A DNA stretch of 64,000 nucleotides from Margaritifera margaritifera. Taxonomy: Eukaryota; Mollusca; Bivalvia; Unionida; Margaritiferidae. Below the pieces are notes generated by a model. That model did not search any database. It saw only the letters and a list, made by a program, of their open reading frames with translations, and had not been told where the DNA came from. The number at the start of each line of letters is the position of its first letter. Position 1 is the stretch's first letter. The DNA lies in NCBI GenBank assembly GCA_029931535.1, contig JAQPZY010001625.1:2228501-2292500 (forward strand), in the 5' to 3' direction. This document shows positions 23,384 to 32,982 of the stretch, piece by piece. The translations under genes and the position numbers were made by a program.

Positions 23384-23388
<5 letters not shown>
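22080..23388 (-). pseudogene. Polinton major capsid protein, copy 2
   Basis: The ATG at 23,388 follows a pure A run. Blocks in order: QESQWVEFHPMSSLTSSALI, NIFIHSLFSEVDLYLNNKL with SSSMETYPYQ (the TYPY element is the family hallmark and is kept here), a segment with LNRSSTVFHLMAND, and RNFAQKNYFRSY / YALWGFDLSPDQG near the C terminus. About 435 codons, colinear with copy 1. Frameshifts near 23,020, 22,560 and 22,400. Copies 1 and 2 break at different points, so their decay is largely independent. Confidence 0.87.
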
Positions 23389-23389
<1 letters not shown>

Positions 23390-23415
<26 letters not shown>

Positions 23416-23418
23416 TTC
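23390..23418 (-). promoter_or_regulatory. Poly-A tract abutting the capsid start, copy 2
   Basis: About 27 consecutive A on the coding strand, ending two bases before the capsid ATG. The same position is A-rich in copy 1. Confidence 0.4.
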
Positions 23419-23429
23419 AGTTGGTAATC

Positions 23430-23944
23430 AAAAACGGCGACTGCTTTTCTTCTGTTCTTATTCTTTTTCTGAACGTGTCTTTGAGATCTGAAGGGTTTAC
23501 GACCTTTCTTTCTGCCTTGTCATTGTTGTGGCGTAAAGGAGGAGGCAATGCTTTCGCCAGAAGTGTGAAATGAATTTATAGCGGTGTCTTTGCAACCCAA
23601 AAGGTTCTTGTCCAGTTTGAAGCAACACATTTTTTTCCTGCTTTTATGAAGGCTTCATTAGGACTTTGTTTGTCGATGACTACGTTTTGGAGAAATTATT
23701 TACCTTGCTTCAAAGCTGCATCTTTTAATGCATGCAGTCTTCGTGTGACCATCGGTTTTAAAATGGGTATTACCGTACAAAAAGCCGATTTTAACATATC
23801 TCCTAAATATGTCCTCGTTGTTTGGCGACTCCTTGGTACGCAGTATATATCTGTTTTTACAATTCAATATAGTTTCACCGTAACTTTTTCATTAGTTTTG
23901 TAGAATTGGTCGTTGTTGTTGATGTCTTTTTAGGAACCATGTTC
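23430..23944 (-). pseudogene. Small basic Polinton protein, copy 2
   Basis: Begins MVPKKTSTTTTNSTKLMKK at 23,944. It then has a YQGVAKQRGHI segment and a C-terminal block corresponding to copy 1's GKEFLQNIL...KEAFMKAGKN region, with stops in between. Short, lysine-rich and lying just upstream of the capsid. The plus-strand frame at 23,646-23,903 is its shadow. Function unknown. Confidence 0.5.
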
Positions 23945-24453
23945 GTGTTTCCACCCAGAATAGCAAACAAACTGGGAGAAAAAGTGATGGATAGCGTTTG
24001 GGAATATTCAATCTGAGACGATGAGAAATGACTTGGCACTCAATCAGTACACTTCGCCAAGTTTTGTACAGTGCTTAGCCGAATTGATTGTTAAAAATAG
24101 CTGAAATCGTTTCGAAGAGTTGTTGGGCACTAAAATACTATCCGGTAGGAATTTTAATGATATGGATATTTAATTAAGGCTTGGCTTGCGATAGTTGCTT
24201 GGTTTTGTAATAACCAAGATCATTTTTCCAAGTGTTCTTGAACTTGTTATTTCAACGACCAAAGTGGTTTGATCTTTAACCACATTCCACGCTTGAGTGG
24301 GATGAATGATTCTACCAAAGCTACATCCCAATGAGCTTTCTGATCCAACTGCATGGACTGAGGTAATTTGACCGTGAAAGAACATAAGGTGTTGTTCGGA
24401 AACACAGCCATATAACTGTCACTTGGTAATGCTAAATCAAATTGGTTAGTCAT
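23935..24453 (-). pseudogene. Polinton capsid-associated protein with LPS/FPNNT N-terminus
   Basis: Starts MTNQFDLALPSDSYMAVFPN, continuing NTLCSFTVKLPQ and AHWDVALVESFIP. This N-terminal pattern (LPS-x-S...FP-x-NT...F-x-x-KLP...W-x-V-x-L) recurs, as I recall, in a conserved protein beside the capsid gene of animal Polintons. Near the C terminus FSPSLFAILGG resembles the segment that precedes its end. Only about 170 codons span the gene, shorter than I expect, so the middle is probably deleted; frames change near 24,300 and 24,170. It could be the minor (penton-like) capsid protein, but I cannot assign it firmly. Confidence 0.55.
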
Positions 24454-24464
24454 AGTTCAATGGC

Positions 24465-24870
24465 TCAGGTTTCTGAGGTGTCACTCGTTGTCAAATGAGA
24501 ATAATTTTTCAAATGTTCCAAAAGAAGGCTGCTGTTGTGACTGGAAGGGTGGTGACTGGAGTTGACACCAAGACTACCGTTGTTGTTGCTGTTACCGTCG
24601 GTATATTTCAACGACGATTTGGGAAGAAGATAACTAATACAACTGCTGAGTAGAATAGTCCGCAATTCTTTATCTCCTTTTTACAAACTCAAATTTCCAA
24701 TGACTGCTCCTATGACACAATACACCATAAACATTTGGTAGAAAGGACGATTCAATTTTTAGGGGCACGTCCTCCACACCACACCCAAAAGGATTGTTTT
24801 TTGTAGTTTTTTGGGAAAGGGAACTCTGAGAAGGAGAGGTAGCTGCTGTGTTTAACGGTATGGTAGTCAC
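24465..24870 (-). pseudogene. Ser/Asn-rich protein between integrase and capsid-associated gene
   Basis: The first block (24,870-24,670) reads TAATSPSQSSLSQKTTKNN and then FEFVKRR before a stop. The second (24,665-24,465) is Ser/Asn/His-rich (GNSNNNGSLGVNSSHHPSSH). The open frame starts on GTG almost at the integrase stop, so the original start is unclear. Low complexity and no family recognised. Confidence 0.35.
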
Positions 24871-24872
24871 TT

Positions 24873-25912
24873 CTACTTCTTTTTATAGTCAATGACTTGT
24901 GAAGCTGCAATCCAAGAATAAAAACAAGGTGTATATCCTTTCCAACGAACTTTCACTTCTTGAAATCGACGTTTTCCCACTTCGATCGAGGATGCTTTCG
25001 ATATCGTATACGTTGTCTTTCTTTCTTAGTCACTCTTTGTAACTCAGGTAAGTAAAAAGTTCCTTTTAACACTTCTCCGATCATATCTTCCAATTTATAG
25101 ACAAGACGATCACATCCACGCACTTGTCCGGTGAAACGAAACAATTCGGTTGTCCGGTTAGGTAAATAAACTTTGTCAAAAGTACGTTTTTTTTCCAATG
25201 CAAACTCAGTCTTCTGTCTTTAACACTTCTTTCTTTTTTTCTGGTTGATGACGTTCCAAACAATCGATCAAACGCCATCACTGCGTTTCAGGTGTCACTT
25301 CTTCTGGTACACTTCCAATGCTTCGATGGTACGATTGATTGTAAGCTTTGACTAGACATAGTAACACGTCGATGTATTTGAGAGTGTATTGATATGCAGA
25401 ATATTTCCACGTAGGTTCTTTCAAAGTTCTTTGAAAACGTTCCACGACACCAGCTTTCGTTTCAGGATTTTCAGTGGTGAAAAAATGAAAGTGTCTTTTT
25501 CTCAATTCTTTCTGAAAAGCTTGGTTCAAAAATATAGTGCCTTTGACTGTTTGCCGTCGTAGAGGATGTCGACCTCTTTGTTTCAAAACCAGTTTTAAAG
25601 CTTGAACTAACTCTGAGCTGATTTTGAAAACATGTCAATGATAGAAAAAACAAATATTTGTAAAGATGATTGTTCGCTGCGAAATGAGAGACATCTGCTA
25701 AATATGCTTACTATTGATGATCGATGCCTGCTACTTTGTTTTCCGTCGAATGGGTTTGTGTAACGTGTACGTCGATTGTTCTTATAACCATTGTGGTACA
25801 TCTTGCAGTCGTAAACGTTTGGGTTTGGTTTTAGCAGCACGACACAATTTTTGAATTCCTGCGTAGCCAGCAGCATGAGCAGGATTGTAATAAATGGTGG
25901 CTAAAAGGGTTG
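24873..25912 (-). pseudogene. Polinton retrovirus-type integrase with chromodomain-like tail
   Basis: N-terminal block near 25,910-25,790 (NPAHAAGYAGIQKLCRAAK), then the core with LADVSHF, whose Asp is the first catalytic acidic residue. The last core block is intact: NPETKAGVVERFQRTLKE with the catalytic Glu, followed by YIDVLLCLVKAYNQSYHRSI, which is diagnostic of the F54H12.3/Polinton family. The C-terminal part has YKLEDMIGEVLKGTFYLPEL and a chromodomain-type VRWKGYTPCFYSW in a shifted frame at 24,900-24,950. At least four frameshifts plus stops. The family integrates the element's DNA and duplicates 6 bp. Confidence 0.9.
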
Positions 25913-25959
25913 CTGTTGCTGCTCCTCAATCAGTGAGCCAACTGCCACTGCTCTTTTCT

Positions 25960-26120
25960 TTGTGTGGTATTTATTTGGATTGCAATGCTTTACGTGTCCA
26001 ACGAGCAATAAGTGTAAAGGATGATGTCTGAACAGGGGTAATCGGTTCTGGTTTGACTTCTGTCTTCACTTTTTTCGTTTTCTCTTCTGTTGGCATGGGT
26101 CTGGACATCATCTTTTTGAT
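25960..26120 (-). pseudogene. Short Lys/Pro-rich coding segment upstream of integrase
   Basis: A clean frame reads MSRPMPTEEKTKKVKTEVKP, then EPITPVQTSSF and LIARWTRKALQS, before breaking near 25,975. It could be the N-terminal extension of the integrase or a separate small gene. VKTEVKPEP resembles a SUMO-acceptor pattern, which short motifs can do by chance. Confidence 0.35.
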
Positions 26121-26149
26121 CCAACCAATTCTTGATGTAGGTATTGTCA

Positions 26150-26490
26150 ATTGGTGTATTTATTAGCTAGTGGAGTTTCTTCTCCTTTCTCTGCCATCCC
26201 CGTAGCCGTGGCTGTCATCCTCTTGGGATCTGTTGCTACTTTTTGTTTTTCTCTCAGAACCGTTTCGTGTAAACCATTCTGTTAAAACAGTTGAAGACAT
26301 TGCAATAATTGTCCGTACAGTAGTCATTTTTCTGTTTCTGACAAATCTGCTCGATTGATCAACGATTGTAATTCTTGTTGTAAGTGTGACGTCTCAATGA
26401 GATTAGGATTAGGAGGTAAATGATGTGTCCGTTGTTTGTAGCAACGACAGAGTTCCATCCATCGTTTTATGGAACTAAAGTTAATTTTCA
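26150..26490 (-). pseudogene. Small Polinton protein (LPPNP type)
   Basis: Starts MKINFSSIKRWMELCRCYKQ at about 26,490, then LPPNPNLIETSHLQQELQSL and INRADLSETEK before a stop, followed by LLYGQLLQCLQLF. It is an all-helical-looking protein of about 110 codons with two in-frame stops. From memory, an LPPNP...LSxEEKxxLYGQxLQ pattern occurs in an uncharacterised conserved Polinton protein; I do not know its role. Confidence 0.45.
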
Positions 26491-26499
26491 TCCTTCCAT

Positions 26500-26828
26500 A
26501 AGATCCAAAGGTACAATTGTGATGTCTTTCCAGGAAAGTGTGTTCTTTTTATCCTCTTTTCTTTTCCTCATCTCATCACTCCTCCTAAAAGAGGTCCAGC
26601 AATCGATCCTAGCAAAGGAGCAGTCACTTTCAACAATGGTCCTATCAGCATGTGTAGAAATTCTCCTCGATGAACGAGCATTTTTTTCTTCTTTTGATTG
26701 ATGGATATTTTCTTTATCACCATTTGGCAAAGAACGTGACGATGTTTTCCTACTCGCTGTATCCGTATCGTGGACAAAGGCACCGTTCCTTTCAAAACGT
26801 TCAAACAACATTCTCACACGGTATCGAT

Positions 26829-26864
<36 letters not shown>

Positions 26865-26890
26865 ATGTTTTTCGAATGATTTGTTTTCGC
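26500..26890 (-). pseudogene. Small protein with Gly/Leu-rich hydrophobic C-terminus
   Basis: One frame carries GEFLHMLIGPLLKVTAPLLG, then SIAGPLLGGVM, a hydrophobic Gly/Pro-Leu segment about 30 residues long that could insert in or disrupt membranes. The rest is Lys/Arg/Ser-rich. A frame change then gives KKNTLSWKDITIVPLDLMEG. Adenovirus-like lytic minor capsid proteins have comparable amphipathic parts, but homology cannot be shown. A poly-A run (26,830-26,862) precedes the coding strand. Confidence 0.4.
26830..26862 (-). promoter_or_regulatory. Poly-A tract upstream of small-protein gene
   Basis: About 33 consecutive A on the coding strand, roughly 20 nt before an ATG (about 26,810). Same arrangement as at the capsid and protease genes. 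Confidence 0.35.
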
Positions 26891-26894
26891 ATCG

Positions 26895-27540
26895 TAGCAT
26901 TGGATTTGGTAAGTACTGATAATCATTCCGATGTTTGGCTAAACGAGAAGGGAGTCCCTTTCCCCCCTTTTTTGGATGAAGATTTCTTGGCACGATGATG
27001 GTGTGAACTTCATGGTGACATCTTTAACCCAGGAGCAAAAAGAAGTGAATCTTATCCCACACTTCTTCCTTTTTTCTACTGGAATTTGTGTCCACTGATT
27101 GTCGGCACGTCGCATCAGCTTGAATCTAGGTACTACTTGTACTTTTGTCTTAGGAGAGGACACTTTTCTGGCTACAGCAGCAGCCGCTAGAGCAGCAAAC
27201 GAAGAAGTGGAAGTGGCAAGAGAAACCGTCACCGAGCGGCGTGGTTTTCTGGAATACGTGTGCGTCTTAGCGTCACTATCTCTCTTTCCTGCAGGAGATG
27301 GGGGGGGGTCTTTTTTTTATAACATTTTTTTCTTGGGCTTTTTCTTCTTATTCTTCTTATAGTGTAAACTTGCTGTACCACCATTACTCTTTTTGGTCTA
27401 TCGTCTTTTAGGGCATTTGGATCCCATTTTAAAAGTGAACGAATAATGACATCTCCTAAAGATCCACTACCACCACGTTTCAAAATGATTTTGTTTTTTG
27501 GTTTAAGTATCAAATCTTGGATCATCCATTTGTGCTGACG
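26895..27540 (-). pseudogene. Basic, Ala-rich Polinton protein, function unknown
   Basis: Blocks on the minus strand: KPKNKIILKRGGSGSLGDV and IIRSLLKWDPNALKDDRPKR (27,510-27,400), a Lys/Arg-rich linker, then FAALAAAAVARKVSSPKTK with VQVVPRFKLMRRADNQWTQI (27,200-27,110) and a basic tail. Frames shift at least twice. It lies directly after the 27.76 kb gene. The strongly basic, Ala-rich character suggests a DNA-binding or virion-core protein; this is inference. Confidence 0.45.
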
Positions 27541-27758
27541 CTATTTTATGTTTTTCAAAAAAACGTATTGTTTGACGTGGTATGTGAATGGTGCCTTGTA
27601 GTAATTGACGTGCTGTCAAAGTGAACCATCATAACACTTCTTTGAGACTAGCTTCTGAAAAACGTGAGCGAGCGTACTTGTGCATTTTTTTCGCGACTGA
27701 TGGCATACAGTGCACGAATCAATTTGGCAGGAGGATGAAATTGAAAGGAAGTCATTGT
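27515..27758 (-). pseudogene. Small conserved-looking Polinton protein
   Basis: Starts MTSFQFHPPAKLIRALYAIS at 27,758, followed by REKNAQVRS. A frameshift comes next, and then ASLKEV, RQLLQGTIHIPRQTIRFFEK and MDDPRFDT before the stop. About 80 codons with one frameshift and one TGA. No family recognised. Confidence 0.4.
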
Positions 27759-27759
27759 G

Positions 27760-28400
27760 AATACTATTAGAACGAAAGGAAGTGAATGATGTTTTTATAA
27801 AGGTTTTGGTAGACAAACGCCAGAGGTGACGAGTAATTGACAGGACCTCCTTCATGGTACCAGTTGTAAAACAAATTGGTACGAAATCTCAAATAATCGG
27901 GATTGGAAGGTTTTAAATCGATAAATAAATACGCATATTTGGATAACACTTGCACTTGAGATTTGTCCCTTGGACTTTGAAACAATACCACATAATGGGC
28001 GCTGAGACTGATGGTGGGACGTGCTTTACTCTGTTAAAATAAATTTAGAATAATGCAAATAATACTGGCATTACAATGATGTCAAGGTCATGTTAAAGTT
28101 TAATTTCTTCTTCGTCTTCTCCTAGCATGTCATCGAAGATTACCAGATGTGTTTGACTCAAGTTAGAGACGATCCCATCGTCTTCGCGAAGTATGCCTTC
28201 GGCAAACGAAATGGCTTCTCTTTGACTTTCTTGAAGTAACGTGTAAGCCGATTGCCACTCTTTGTAACACCATACGATACGTTGTGGAGTATGATCGAAC
28301 AACTGTGATTTGCGTTCGATCAAACGTTTGACAAATTCTATATTGCCTGAACCACTGAGTCCAGCAATCAACATGTTAAAGAGATGGCAAAGATACAGTA
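27760..28400 (-). pseudogene. FtsK/HerA-type packaging ATPase (A32-like)
   Basis: MLIAGLSGSG starts the P-loop, but the family's GSGKT reads GSGNI here, losing the Lys and Thr that bind ATP phosphates. QRIVWCYKEWQSAY and the Walker B THLVIFDDML follow as in Polinton ATPases. The C-terminal block (27,991 area) has HYVVLFQSPRDKSQVQVLSK and a PDYLRFRTNLF ending. Between 28,093 and 28,010 the conserved segment expected after Walker B is replaced by about 70 bases of unrelated text. In related viruses this motor packs the genome into the capsid. Confidence 0.85.
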
Positions 28401-28504
28401 CCTCCCAACTTTGACGATATAACTTTTCGTAAATCAGTTTGAGAACGGAGGATACCGCCATAACAAGTGTGTTTAGAATTATGAGATACCATTAACTAAG
28501 CTCA

Positions 28505-28790
28505 GGAGGTAAACTACGAATCCTCTCCTCTAAAGTGTCCGACATGAGAATCATATTTTGGACCGTCCAAAGTAATGTAGTGACAGCGCTGTATCTTTAT
28601 ACTCTCATTCATGAAGTGTCACACCACAGCTGAAACACTGTAGTTAATCTCCTTCTTCCAAGTAGACAAATCCTGCTCTGGCTAAAGATTTGGGACTAGG
28701 TCCTTCCAGATATGTCGGCCATTTCCCTTTGAACGTCTTAAATCGACTTTGAAAGTTACCAGGCAAAACCACTGGAAACGTGCATTTTTT
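28505..28790 (-). pseudogene. BIR (IAP-like) zinc-binding domain
   Basis: The minus strand reads RFKTFKGKWPTYLEGPSPKS and then LARAGFVYLEEGD. A stop follows, then LQCFSCGVTLHE, another stop where BIR domains have Trp, and LSLHYFGRSKI before a third stop where the last Cys is expected. Spacing is C-x2-C-x16-H-x6-(stop), matching the BIR C-x2-C-x16-H-x6-8-C zinc site. The RLKTF...LARAGFxYxGxxD pattern is also typical. BIR proteins (IAPs) restrain caspases in animals and several viruses. No RING finger is visible. Placed between polymerase and ATPase as a probable accessory gene. Confidence 0.75.
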
Positions 28791-29230
28791 TTATTTGCAA
28801 ATTTCGATGATTTAGTGTTATCCACAGGAGTTTGTGAGTGCATGGTTGAGATCCATAGGTAGGTACACGCACGGCATCGCTTTTGCCAGTAAAGCAGAAA
28901 GATCGTGCCCGCATCGCTTTCGCTAGTAGATGAGAGGCAAGGTCGTGCTGCATCGCTGATGTCGGAGAGTACTGCATCACTCTGGTCACAAGGCACAGCA
29001 TCGCACACGAGTTCTTTGAACCTGGAGTCCGCAGTGGATCCCTCACTCAGTTGCTGTGTCGAATTTGTCATTATCAGTGAACGTTTGTTGTACTCAAGAT
29101 TGAACTTATAGTAGGTGAGTCCCTCACTCTGTTGCTGTGTTGAATTCATCTTTCTAGGTTTGTATTCGCAATGATCTGTCTGCCTTGGAAGTATCTCCTT
29201 TTTTATACTGTCTGTAGGGTGAGGTGTAGG
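28791..29230 (-). other. Spacer between polymerase end and BIR domain, with internal duplication
   Basis: An open frame runs through it. MNSTQQQSEGLTYYKFNLEY is followed about 35 codons downstream by a second, similar start MTNSTQQLSEG, so a segment of roughly 100 bp is duplicated. The remainder (CDAVPCDQSDAVLSDIS and similar) has short repeated GCATCGCT-type DNA motifs and looks non-conserved. Confidence 0.4.
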
Positions 29231-30534
29231 GTCTGGAAGTCGCACTCGTTTCTGGTAGACGATTTGATATACTTTTTCTAAGAGTCGTCTGACAAATTGA
29301 TGATTTTGCAAACGTAAAATTTTGTGAGTATTTAACGTTTTCACGCGAGAGTCTTGATCTTGTCCTGACTTTAAGGCCTCTTTTAAGACGTCAAAAATAA
29401 CCACTTGACTCGAACGATAATTTAATGTCAGTCCTTTTACTCTGCATTTTGTATGCAGTTGTCCTTGTTGGTCTCGGTATTGGTAACCGTAATTTTTGGG
29501 GCCACCACTAGTAAAATTTGCAATGGTGTTTTCGATGTGTTCGTGGGTCCATACCCCTAAACGTTCATCTTCAATACGTGGGTGAGGCTTTCAGGGCGAT
29601 AGATGTACATACAACTATTGGTGTCAAAGTAAAGGCCTCCATCTCCTAAAAGTTTCAAGACAGAATACAATTTTAAACGGGCATTGACTGCCATGTATAC
29701 TGCAATAATGACATTTTCAAATTCGACGGATGGTGCAAACTCTGCGACTTCTTCTTAATTCACCAAGATTAAACCTTCACGTAGGATCTCCACGGTTACA
29801 TGAGTTTTCTTTTGTCGTTCCCGAGTTGAAAGTATCGACGGGAATCTGCCAAGTATTCCGTCTATGGCAATATCGGACGTTGAGCCAATTTTCCCACAAG
29901 CAATTCGACTGTAATGGTATAATGGCATCGAAACGATCTTGATGATGATACACGTGAATGTATTTTCCATCTGGGAAATCTGGTCCTCGAAACACAAGAG
30001 CTCCAGTGTATACTTTCAAAATATAACGAGATGCAAACACGTCCTGAAGATTTTTCATTTCAGGAACTCCACTCTCTTTAGAAATGCCTGCTTACTGCAA
30101 ACGGAGTTATGCTTCTCTTCATTGTTAGGGTCCCTCCGTTCATCTAATTGTTTCCATGATCGTTTCCATTCCGCTGTATCGTTCTTCTCGGCATAAGTTT
30201 GAGCCACTACAATGGCACGGGCTAAGTACATTTGGTCCAGATGATTGTTAATCTGAATGGCACATGTTTTGGTACTGCGAAGTTCGTCCGCCAATAAAAC
30301 TAGGAGGTGTAACGTGTGTTATGTGAAGAGTGGCTTTTCCATCGGTCATGTCAAACTCGTCATTAGATTGTTGAACGTGTTGAATTTTGTCAATAATTTT
30401 GAAAGACGTTAATGAGGTATCGTAGCTAGTTGTATTCCCAATAGGTGGAGCCAACGAAACTCCAGATCCCGAGTTTTGGTCCCACCTCGGATTTTATCGT
30501 TCGCCAGAACAAATTTTAGATATTGTATTATCCC

Positions 30535-31785
30535 TGAGAATGCATGATTCATAATACATGTATCAATAAAAACAAATAATGTTATATTTTATTTTGAAGT
30601 GAATCAGAAGATATGCTACGTTAGCTCTAGAAGACCACAAAATTGGCATTTTTTTAATTTTTTTTTTAGTTAATAAAAACAGCAGAGCTTAATAACTTTT
30701 GACTCCTTCTGTTCAAACTTTAGCGCCAATCTAGAATATATAAAAATGTAATGCTATTAACTTCATTGTCTTATCTGCAATTTTTATTAATGATTCTCCT
30801 TATCTTCTCTATGGGAAACTGTTCTATATAACCTGGAATATGTCGAAGGGCTGTTAAACCAAATCAAAATAAAATTCAGTAAGAGCATACATGAGTGGGC
30901 TAAATATCAGATCAATAAACCCATTTTAAATAAGAAGACACAGTCTTCATAATAAAAATAATAATACTCTGATAATCTTAACAAAAATTATTTTCAAAAT
31001 CTCAATTAAAGTCGTGCCTCCTATAACAATATAAAATTTAATTATCGATAAGTAAAAATATCTATATATAGTAGACATCTTTTTTAATTATGTAAAATAC
31101 TGTTTGTTTATCTCATCATAAAACAACTTATATTTGAACAGTAAACACCAAATTTATTGGAATTTGAAACAAAAAAAGTCCCAATGTCAAATCCGACAAT
31201 GCACACATTTTATAAATTCTGTATATTTATAGCATTAAAAAAATAATCTTTACAATAAAATTAACCATTCATCACAGTTTTGCAGTTGGTCAAGTAGTCA
31301 AAACAAAATGCGAACACTTGTCTTTTTACATAAAGTATATTTAAACAATCACTACTTCTTCGTTTGAATATGTAGTAAATATCGAACCCATCACTCTATC
31401 ATGTTTATCAATGTTTGATACATTATGTTTGATACATTAGAAACAAAGAAACTGTAAAAAAAACAAAAAAAACATTTAATTGAAAATGAATAGTTTCTTG
31501 AAAATTAAGGCATATTTAAAAACTAAGTATCGGCACCAACTAAATATCTAAAGAATTCTTCACAACAAATCGTTGAATGGTACGTGGATTATATAACTTT
31601 AGAGAAATGCATCTGTTTAAAAAATAATTATAGAAAAGAACCACAAATGTAATTGCCTGAAAATAAAGCATAGTCCATTTTTTGTGCAGATATGAGATTT
31701 TCCATTTTGGACAACGAGTATGCTTAATATTTGCTTTCCGATCGATTAACTCCTTCTTTCGCCGAGATAACTTAGCTCCCGGTTG
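30535..31785. other. AT-rich 1.25-kb block interrupting the polymerase gene
   Basis: No coding frame and markedly poorer in G+C than the Polinton on both sides. Polymerase-like text ends at about 31,850 and resumes at about 30,530, so this is either an insertion or replacement sequence. It has no obvious TIR or target duplication. At the right edge lies a T-rich tract (31,786-31,843) of GTTTTT steps. Confidence 0.55.
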
Positions 31786-31843
31786 TTTTTGTTTTTTTGT
31801 TTTTTTTGTTTTGTTTTTTGTTTTTGTTTTTGTTTTTTTTTTA
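31786..31843. repeat. (GTTTTT)-type T-rich tract
   Basis: Low-complexity run on the plus strand at the border between the polymerase N-terminal part and the AT-rich block; A-rich on the coding strand. Confidence 0.8.
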
Positions 31844-32507
31844 TAGCTGCTTTCTGAGCGACGATAACGTCATGATCCGTAGGACTGGGACAATTTTAAA
31901 ACGAGATGAAGATGCTATCGATTCTTTGTTTGTTTGTAAAGCAGGGAGTAAAGCGGAAGTAATGTTGGACCGCTTTGTTCCGTGCTGCCACCTATCGAAT
32001 TCAAGGGACGCACTGACTACGATCCCTCATTCTGACGGTGTACTAAATTCAATCCAGACAGGAGACTTCAAAGATTTAGATTGATGGATAGTCTCAAACG
32101 ATCGTCATCTTTAGCTTGGCACTGTCGTTTCAATGTTTCGAACAATGATTTCCACAAATCTGTAATGAAACGCACTGCTTTTCATGGTGTCACTTCAGAC
32201 GTGAACTCTTTAAATTTCACCGTGTATGTGTAAGCTGTTGGTCGAAATTTCTTGAAGTCACTTTATGGGTCTCGCTAATGTGAAAATAATCTTCGGGAGC
32301 TACTGAACTACTTTCTTTATTAGCTGATCTTGACTCTCTTTCTTTTGTGGTATAGGTAGATGATATTGGTTCGGAATCACTCATGTCATTTTCAAAGTCA
32401 GTGGCATGCACTTGTGCTAACACTTCACTTAGCGTATGAGGTGACACCGAGTGTCGTCGTCTCTTGGCTACTTCTGGTTTCTCCTCAGCAAGGTGTGATC
32501 GTTTCAT

Positions 32508-32607
32508 CTTGATTCAAAATTTGATTTAACTAGGTACACACTCTCCTCCTGTATATAGAGCTTCTGACCCTAAGAGAATATATTCATTCAGCTTTCAGTC
32601 TGTGAAG
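32508..32607. promoter_or_regulatory. Short divergent intergenic region
   Basis: Only 100 bp separate the polymerase start (minus, 32,507) from the zinc-knuckle start (plus, 32,608). It contains TGTATATAGAG (about 32,550) and AGAATATATTC (about 32,575), TATA-like on both strands, fitting a bidirectional promoter. Inference from layout. Confidence 0.4.
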
Positions 32608-32982
32608 ATGGAAGAGTCAAAACAGATCGCCCTTCTCGTCAGAGATTTTCAGAGAGTTATTCGAAAGTACACTTCCAGTAAGACTACATACTACTAAAGT
32701 GGAGATAAACGTCAAGATACTCGCTATGCCTGTCAAGAGAAAGGACGTTGGGCTTCAGAATGTCCACAACGTCAATGAAAAGGAACCACTACTAAGTCAG
32801 GAGAAAAGAGAGACAAAAAAAAAGATATCTGCTATCAATGTCAAGAAAAAAGGCATTGGTCTTCAGAGTGTCCCAAGGAAAAAGAGAACAAGGAGAATGA
32901 GGAGAAGCGTTCTTCAAGAAACATAAACAAAAGAGGAAGAACCCATACCAGTAAAAACATTAAAATTGAAAAAAGAAGATAA
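32608..32982 (+). pseudogene. CCHC zinc-knuckle protein, plus strand
   Basis: One frame of about 125 codons is interrupted only by a TAA after residue 29 and a TGA about 26 codons later. It starts MEESKQIALLVRDFQRVIRK. Near the C-terminal half CYQCQEKRHWSSEC fits C-x2-C-x4-H-x4-C exactly. An upstream relative, YACQEKGRWASEC, has lost its first Cys and its His. The tail is Lys/Glu/Arg-rich. CCHC knuckles bind single-stranded nucleic acid in retroviral Gag and CNBP proteins. It is one of very few genes in the element on this strand; not part of the core Polinton set I know. Confidence 0.65.

Larger units (their letters stand above)
29240..32507 (-). pseudogene. Protein-primed family B DNA polymerase (Polinton pPolB), broken
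   Basis: Starts MKRSHLAEEKPEVAKRRRHS at 32,507 (basic NLS-like patch). N-terminal blocks continue to about 31,850, resume at 30,530 after an AT-rich block, and run to 29,780 (LARAIVVAQTYAEK, YTGALVFRGPDFPDGKYIHV). Then the text jumps to the palm: AVNARLKLYSVLKL with LYFDTNS, the motif C YxDTDS with its second Asp replaced by Asn. The C-terminal KGLTLNYRSSQVV and LRLQNHQFVRRLLEKVYQI follow. The exonuclease region and palm motifs A and B are missing, a deletion I estimate at more than 1 kb. The family copies the element from a protein primer. Confidence 0.88.

Noticed and set aside
23646..23903. Plus-strand ORF within the Polinton
   Set aside because: Shadow of the minus-strand small basic-protein gene, whose minus reading matches copy 1.
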